Positions 41,977 through 44,730 of a stretch of 44,730 nt of DNA are shown here, piece after piece. The position numbers and the translations under genes are program-made. Within the stretch, counting starts at the first letter, position 1. Each line of letters opens with the position of its first letter. The stretch is from a bacterium (lineage in GTDB: Bacteria; Chloroflexota; Dormibacteria; Aeolococcales; Bog-877). Below the pieces are notes generated by a model, which was not told where the DNA came from, searched no databases, and saw nothing but the letters and a program-made list of their open reading frames with translations. The stretch covers positions 1-44,730 of the forward strand of contig JAKATL010000018.1 in the NCBI GenBank assembly GCA_021827985.1. The letters run 5' to 3'.

Positions 41977-42446
41977 CGAAGTGCGGGCCTTTCCCTACGC
42001 CGAGTTGTGTTGTCTCGGCGATCCTGGGTACTGTGCCCCGCTCCGACTGCCACCGCACCGTCCTGGACTTCGGTGTGGCCTTACACCAGGGCATGCTTCC
42101 GGGGCTATCGACCTCGACCCCGGGTGCGGGAGGCTCTCCCCAGTTGACCGACCAGCCTTCGCTACATGCCATCTCCCCTACGCCGGGGCGGTTCCGGGCT
42201 GCTCCAGAATCCCAGGCCCGGACTGCGGCCTTCGCCCAATTCCCCCGGGCTCGGCCCGCTCCATCCCTTACGGGTTCACGTCTCGACGCGGCAGAGTTCA
42301 CTCTCGTTACGGCCTGCAGCTTCGCTTCTCCTCGCTTCGACGCCCGGATCTCGCCGAACGCCGGAGGTTGACTACCGGGGTCCTCTGGTGGCTTGCCCGG
42401 GCGGGACTCTCACCCGCTGGTTGATCGGCCCTTCGTCTGGGCACAC
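41977..42446 (-). ncRNA. Group II intron 5' ribozyme domains
   Basis: On the minus strand the sequence starts GTGTGCCCAGACGAAGGG. It contains segments characteristic of bacterial group II introns, such as GGGTGAGAGTCCCGCC and AACGAGAGTGAA. EBS1 is GGGAATT at 42244-42238. It is the exact complement of the last seven exon bases AATTCCC (42453-42447), which fixes the 5' splice junction between 42447 and 42446. Domains I to IV up to the reverse-transcriptase gene appear present; domains V and VI are lost with the 3' end. Confidence 0.82.
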
Positions 42447-42760
42447 GGGAATTTCGGTGATCGGCGGCACGGCCAAGGAACTCTTCCACCTCCGCCTCCA
42501 AGGCGGCCTGCAGAAGCTGCTGCGCCCCACTTCGGACCACATCCTCCAAGAGGTCGTGGGGTGCCGCCACCGGTGCGGTGGGCGACAGGATCTGATACTT
42601 TGCAGACACGGCGTAGCCTCCAGTGCGGCCCCGTTCCAGCGGGTCTCTCCGTGAGTTCGTTGCCTGGTAGGCTACGCCGTCGCTTTCCCTGAGGTCAGCC
42701 GACGGCCCGAGTCAATTTCCACTGGGATGATCCGGGGATATGGAGACGAGAGTCGTAACC
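42447..42760 (-). mobile_element. IS256-family element, one end and transposase N-terminus
   Basis: The GTG at 42609 opens MSAKYQILSP, then DLLEDVVRSGAQQLLQAALE and AEVEEFLGRAADHRNS. This is the start of an IS256/mutator-type transposase (pattern ALEAEVxxFLGR). It is cut at codon 54 by the group II intron; the rest of the transposase is not in the window. The outer end is probably near 42760, beginning GGTTACGACTC on the minus strand, where hipA sequence stops. Between gene and end, CGGCGTAGCCT (42609-42619) and AGGCTACGCCG (42669-42679) form an 11-bp inverted repeat that may be a subterminal binding site. Confidence 0.68.
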
Positions 42761-42931
42761 AGCCGGGTCGACGGGGAACGCGCCACGCTGGCCCCACCAG
42801 GAGTCGAAGTATTCGAAGGAATAGGTACCCGCGCCGTTGGCTCGCGTGTGGGTGAGGCGCCCCACCAGAACAGATCCTCCGAGATGCTCGCCGGTTAGAT
42901 GGGCCAAGACCTGGTCCCGCTGACCGGTCAT
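42761..42931 (-). pseudogene. HipA-like toxin kinase, N-terminal fragment
   Basis: From ATG 42931 the frame reads MTGQRDQVLAHLTGEHLGGS, then VLVGRLTHTRANGAGTYSFE and FDSWWGQRGAFPVDPA. This is the N-terminal coupling domain of HipA-type Ser/Thr kinases (pattern VGRL, then FxYxxxW, then ALDPALPL). After DPA it enters IS sequence and ends at 42695. The kinase domain is missing, so no toxin can be made. The start overlaps the hipB stop by 4 bp (ATGA), the usual coupling of antitoxin and toxin. Confidence 0.7.
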
Positions 42932-43257
42932 CCGGGACCATTCGGGTGAGGCCGACGGGCCCGGCGTAGCGGCTGATCCTGTAGGCGGCGCCCCAATTCG
43001 TCATCGAGGGCCAGCAGGTCCAGATCAGAGTCCAACCCGAGAACTCCGAGGACCCTCACCAGCGTCTCCAGGCTCACCCTCAGGTCGCCCCGCTCTAAGC
43101 GCCAGAGCGTCGTCCGGTTGGTGTCCGCCCGCAGCGCGAGCTCTGCCTGGGTCATACGTCGGCGAAGGCGGGCCAGCCGGAGCCGCTCCCCTAGATCCCT
43201 GGCCCGGTGCGCCCCGGCTGGGAACGGAGGGTGGGGCCGGTGCCTCTGGGCGTTCAT
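42928..43257 (-). CDS. HipB-like antitoxin, Xre-family HTH regulator
   Basis: The product of about 109 residues has a Cro/C1-type helix-turn-helix (about 20-75): LGERLRLARLRRRMTQAELA, then LRADTNRTTLWRLERGDLRV. A short basic tail follows. Such HipB proteins repress their own operon and hold HipA inactive. The start is ATG 43257 or ATG 43266 in the same frame. The gene is intact although its toxin partner is broken, and may persist as a solitary regulator. A palindrome with the spacing of a HipB operator lies just upstream. Confidence 0.8.
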   Translation of the reverse strand: MNAQRHRPHPPFPAGAHRARDLGERLRLARLRRRMTQAELALRADTNRTTLWRLERGDLRVSLETLVRVLGVLGLDSDLDLLALDDELGRRLQDQPLRRARRPHPNGPG

Positions 43258-43286
43258 GATGTACATGTTAATCCATATCTCGGTTT

Positions 43287-43306
43287 ATGTTGATTATGTA
43301 CAACAT
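43287..43306. promoter_or_regulatory. HipB-type operator palindrome
   Basis: ATGTTG (43287-43292), an 8-bp spacer and CAACAT (43301-43306) form an inverted repeat. E. coli HipB binds TATCC and GGATA separated by the same 8 bp. It lies 30 bp upstream of the hipB start in AT-rich sequence and overlaps a TTGTAC -35-like box on the minus strand, as expected for autorepression. Confidence 0.55.
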
Positions 43307-43350
43307 GACGTACCTTGCGGTGCCCTCACGGTCGGGAGGCTTGGCGCCTA

Positions 43351-44492
43351 GTGCCTTGCAGGTGAAATAGGTTGCATATTGTGTGCGAGACGATCATGCT
43401 CGTCACATGGCCCACCATCCTGCCCCCGCCCTCGATGTCCCGGATGAAGACCGCGCGATCCTGACCACCTGGTCCCGCAGCTACACGCTCTCCAAGCGCT
43501 TGGTTACTCGCTCTCGCATCGTGCTGCTGGCCAGCGAGGGTCTTCCCAATCGGCAGATTGCAGCCCGGATCGGCACCACGCTCCCCACCGTGCAGCTCTG
43601 GCGCTCCCGCTACCAGCAGGAGGGCCTGGGCAGCCTGGAGGTCGACCGCCCGGGCCGGGGCCGGCCCAAGCGCCTCGGGGAGGAGGTGCGGGCCCGGATC
43701 ATCAGCGTCACTCTGAGCAAGCCCTTACGGGGCCACACTCACTGGAGCAGCCGGCAGGTGGCCAGGGAAGTCGGGGTCAGCGCCACCACGGTGCTCGACA
43801 TCTGGCGGGAGGAACGTCTCAAGCCGCACCGCACGCAAGGCTTCAAATACAGCACCGATCCGGAACTGGAGGCCAAGGTCACCGACGTGATCGGCCTCTA
43901 CTTGCACCCACCTGAAGGGGCCTTGGTCCTCTGTGTGGACGAGAAGAGCCAGATTCAGGCGCTGGACCGCACCCAGCCGCTGCTGCCCATGCGGCCCGGG
44001 ATCCCCGAGCGCCAGACCCATGACTACCATCGCCATGGGACCACCACCTTGTTCGCCGCCCTGGACATCGGCAGCGGCAGGGTGATCGGCGACCTTCACC
44101 GGCGCCATCGCAGTACCGAGTTCCTCAGCTTTCTGCAGCGCATCGACGCCGAGGTCCCCGCCGACCTCGAAGTTCATCTGGTACTCGACAACTACGGCAC
44201 CCACAAGACTCCCTCGGTCCATCGCTGGCTGTTGCGCCATCCCCGGTTCCAGCTGCACTTCACCCCGACCTACTCGTCCTGGATCAACCAGGTGGAGCGC
44301 TGGTTCGGACTGCTCACGGAGCGCCAGATCCGACGGGGTTCACACCACAGCGTGCGCGCCCTGGAGGACGCTATCCGCGTCTACCTCAAGGCCAACAACG
44401 AGCACCCCAAGCCCTTCACCTGGGTCAAGACCGCCGACCAGATCCTCGCCAGCATCGCTCGCTTTTGCGTATCTACTTCAGAAGCAGGACAC
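43351..44492 (+). mobile_element. IS630-family insertion sequence
   Basis: The inverted ends are GTGCCTTGCAGGTGAAATAG (43351-43370) and, on the other strand, GTGTCCTGCTTCTGAAGTAG (44492-44473), matching at 14 of 20 positions. A TA dinucleotide flanks each end (43349-43350 and 44493-44494), the TA target duplication of IS630 elements. It is complete at 1142 bp and sits beyond the hipB promoter. Confidence 0.85.
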
Positions 44493-44495
44493 TAG
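43383..44495 (+). CDS. IS630-family transposase
   Basis: The transposase of about 370 residues has an N-terminal helix-turn-helix (about 40-90: [20 protein letters not shown]). A winged-helix segment follows, and then a DDE domain with [24 protein letters not shown] and [15 protein letters not shown] 43383 or ATG 43407 is the start. Its stop codon TAG (44493-44495) is made from the duplicated TA target plus the next chromosomal G. The coding frame thus runs to the very tip of the element and borrows its stop from the target site. Confidence 0.9.
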   Translation: MRDDHARHMAHHPAPALDVPDEDRAILTTWSRSYTLSKRLVTRSRIVLLASEGLPNRQIAARIGTTLPTVQLWRSRYQQEGLGSLEVDRPGRGRPKRLGEEVRARIISVTLSKPLRGHTHWSSRQVAREVGVSATTVLDIWREERLKPHRTQGFKYSTDPELEAKVTDVIGLYLHPPEGALVLCVDEKSQIQALDRTQPLLPMRPGIPERQTHDYHRHGTTTLFAALDIGSGRVIGDLHRRHRSTEFLSFLQRIDAEVPADLEVHLVLDNYGTHKTPSVHRWLLRHPRFQLHFTPTYSSWINQVERWFGLLTERQIRRGSHHSVRALEDAIRVYLKANNEHPKPFTWVKTADQILASIARFCVSTSEAGH

Positions 44496-44547
44496 TTGCC
44501 GATGGAGAAGCGGGACATACTAAGCCGAGCGTTGGTAAGCCGACACA

Positions 44548-44730
44548 TCAGAGGATGTAGCGGAGGTCGGGCGCGTAGAAGAAGCCACGGATGGTGGCAG
44601 GCAGCTTCTGGAGTCGTCGTAGCGCGCTGACAACGAGCTCTTGGAACTGGGCGGGACCGCTCACCGCCTGACGTCCCACCCGGTGGTTCTTCACGTGCCG
44701 CCAGACCCACTCATCCGGGTTCAACTGGGG
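44548..44730 (-). CDS. IS630-type transposase, C-terminal part (runs off the window)
   Basis: The frame entering from the right edge reads PQLNPDEWVWRHVKNHRVG, then ALRRLQKLPATIRGFFYAPD, and stops at 44548. This is the last part of an IS630-like DDE transposase; NPDEWVW contains the catalytic Glu. It differs from the IS630 transposase to its left. Its element probably ends between 44496 and 44547, next to the TA shared with the other IS630 element. AGAAGC-GGGACA at 44504-44515 resembles that element's own end. Confidence 0.75.
   Translation of the reverse strand, partial: PQLNPDEWVWRHVKNHRVGRQAVSGPAQFQELVVSALRRLQKLPATIRGFFYAPDLRYIL

Larger units (their letters stand above)
39615..42446 (-). 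mobile_element. Group II intron remnant, interrupted by an IS1634-type element
   Basis: The intron's 5' end is at 42446 on the minus strand, beginning GTGTGCCC, a GUGYG-type boundary. About 500 nt of ribozyme sequence precede the reverse-transcriptase gene, which is split by the IS1634-type element at 39883-41813 and truncated near 39614. The intron is inserted in an IS256-type transposase gene. The 3' ribozyme domains (V, VI) are missing, so it cannot splice or move. Confidence 0.83.

Noticed and set aside
44492..44710. 72-codon minus-strand frame at the right edge
   Set aside because: It is a shadow frame of the IS630-type transposase C-terminus, which is read in a different frame and enters from outside the window.
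1..44730. CRISPR arrays, tRNA or rRNA genes
   Set aside because: I saw no regularly spaced repeats, no tRNA-like T-arm with matching arms, and no rRNA sequence in reading the window.

Overview
The window is GC-rich, uses many GTG and TTG starts, and has several tightly overlapping genes. It also has at least one, probably two, genes whose -10 box sits so close to the start codon that the mRNA would be leaderless. Together with a secreted sedolisin carrying actinobacterial-type C-terminal repeats, and hutU, hutF and hutI side by side, this suggests a soil Actinomycetota or Chloroflexota/Dormibacterota-like bacterium. The phylum is an inference; no rRNA gene is present.

Region 1 (1-1.8 kb) looks decayed. 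It holds a NYN-domain nuclease gene with a TAG codon directly before its first catalytic Asp, and on the other strand a small Gly-Gly-rich basic protein with an apparent frameshift. Region 2 (1.8-18.1 kb) is the ordinary, very GC-rich chromosome: a DUF234-type AAA ATPase, a RapA-like SNF2 helicase overlapping an unrecognised zinc-ribbon partner, bioY, a 1651-residue secreted S53 peptidase with TIG repeats, rsmG, and a minus-strand histidine-degradation operon hutU-hutF-hutI. No hutH or hutG is visible.

Region 3 (18.16-33.4 kb) is the most interesting. A GntR/FCD regulator is divergent from a nine-gene catabolic cluster: zinc alcohol dehydrogenase, SDR, NCS1-family permease, a second and divergent urocanase, and five genes in the order of an acetophenone-carboxylase-like complex (HyuA-like, zinc gamma subunit, HyuA-like, HyuB-like, small unknown protein), then a 3-hydroxyacyl-CoA-dehydrogenase-like enzyme. 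A perfect 14-bp palindrome lies between the divergent promoters. The second urocanase has lost the active-site Cys and several His residues that the HutU in the same window keeps. The cluster therefore looks like an undescribed pathway that imports an N-heterocycle, hydrates it, and processes it with an ATP-dependent carboxylase/hydrolase. Its codon use is less GC-extreme than that of its neighbours, which suggests acquisition next to the hut operon.

Region 4 (33.4-44.7 kb) is an insertion-sequence graveyard: IS1380, two different IS1634-type elements, IS110 with a structured candidate bridge RNA, IS3 pieces, IS256, a group II intron, and two IS630-type elements. Part of it is nested and can be read in order. 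A hipBA toxin-antitoxin locus was broken in hipA by an IS256-type element. A group II intron then entered the IS256 transposase (its EBS1 and the exon IBS1 match perfectly over 7 nt). An IS1634-type element then entered the intron's reverse transcriptase with a 7-bp target duplication. Finally the intron was cut off against an IS3 end.
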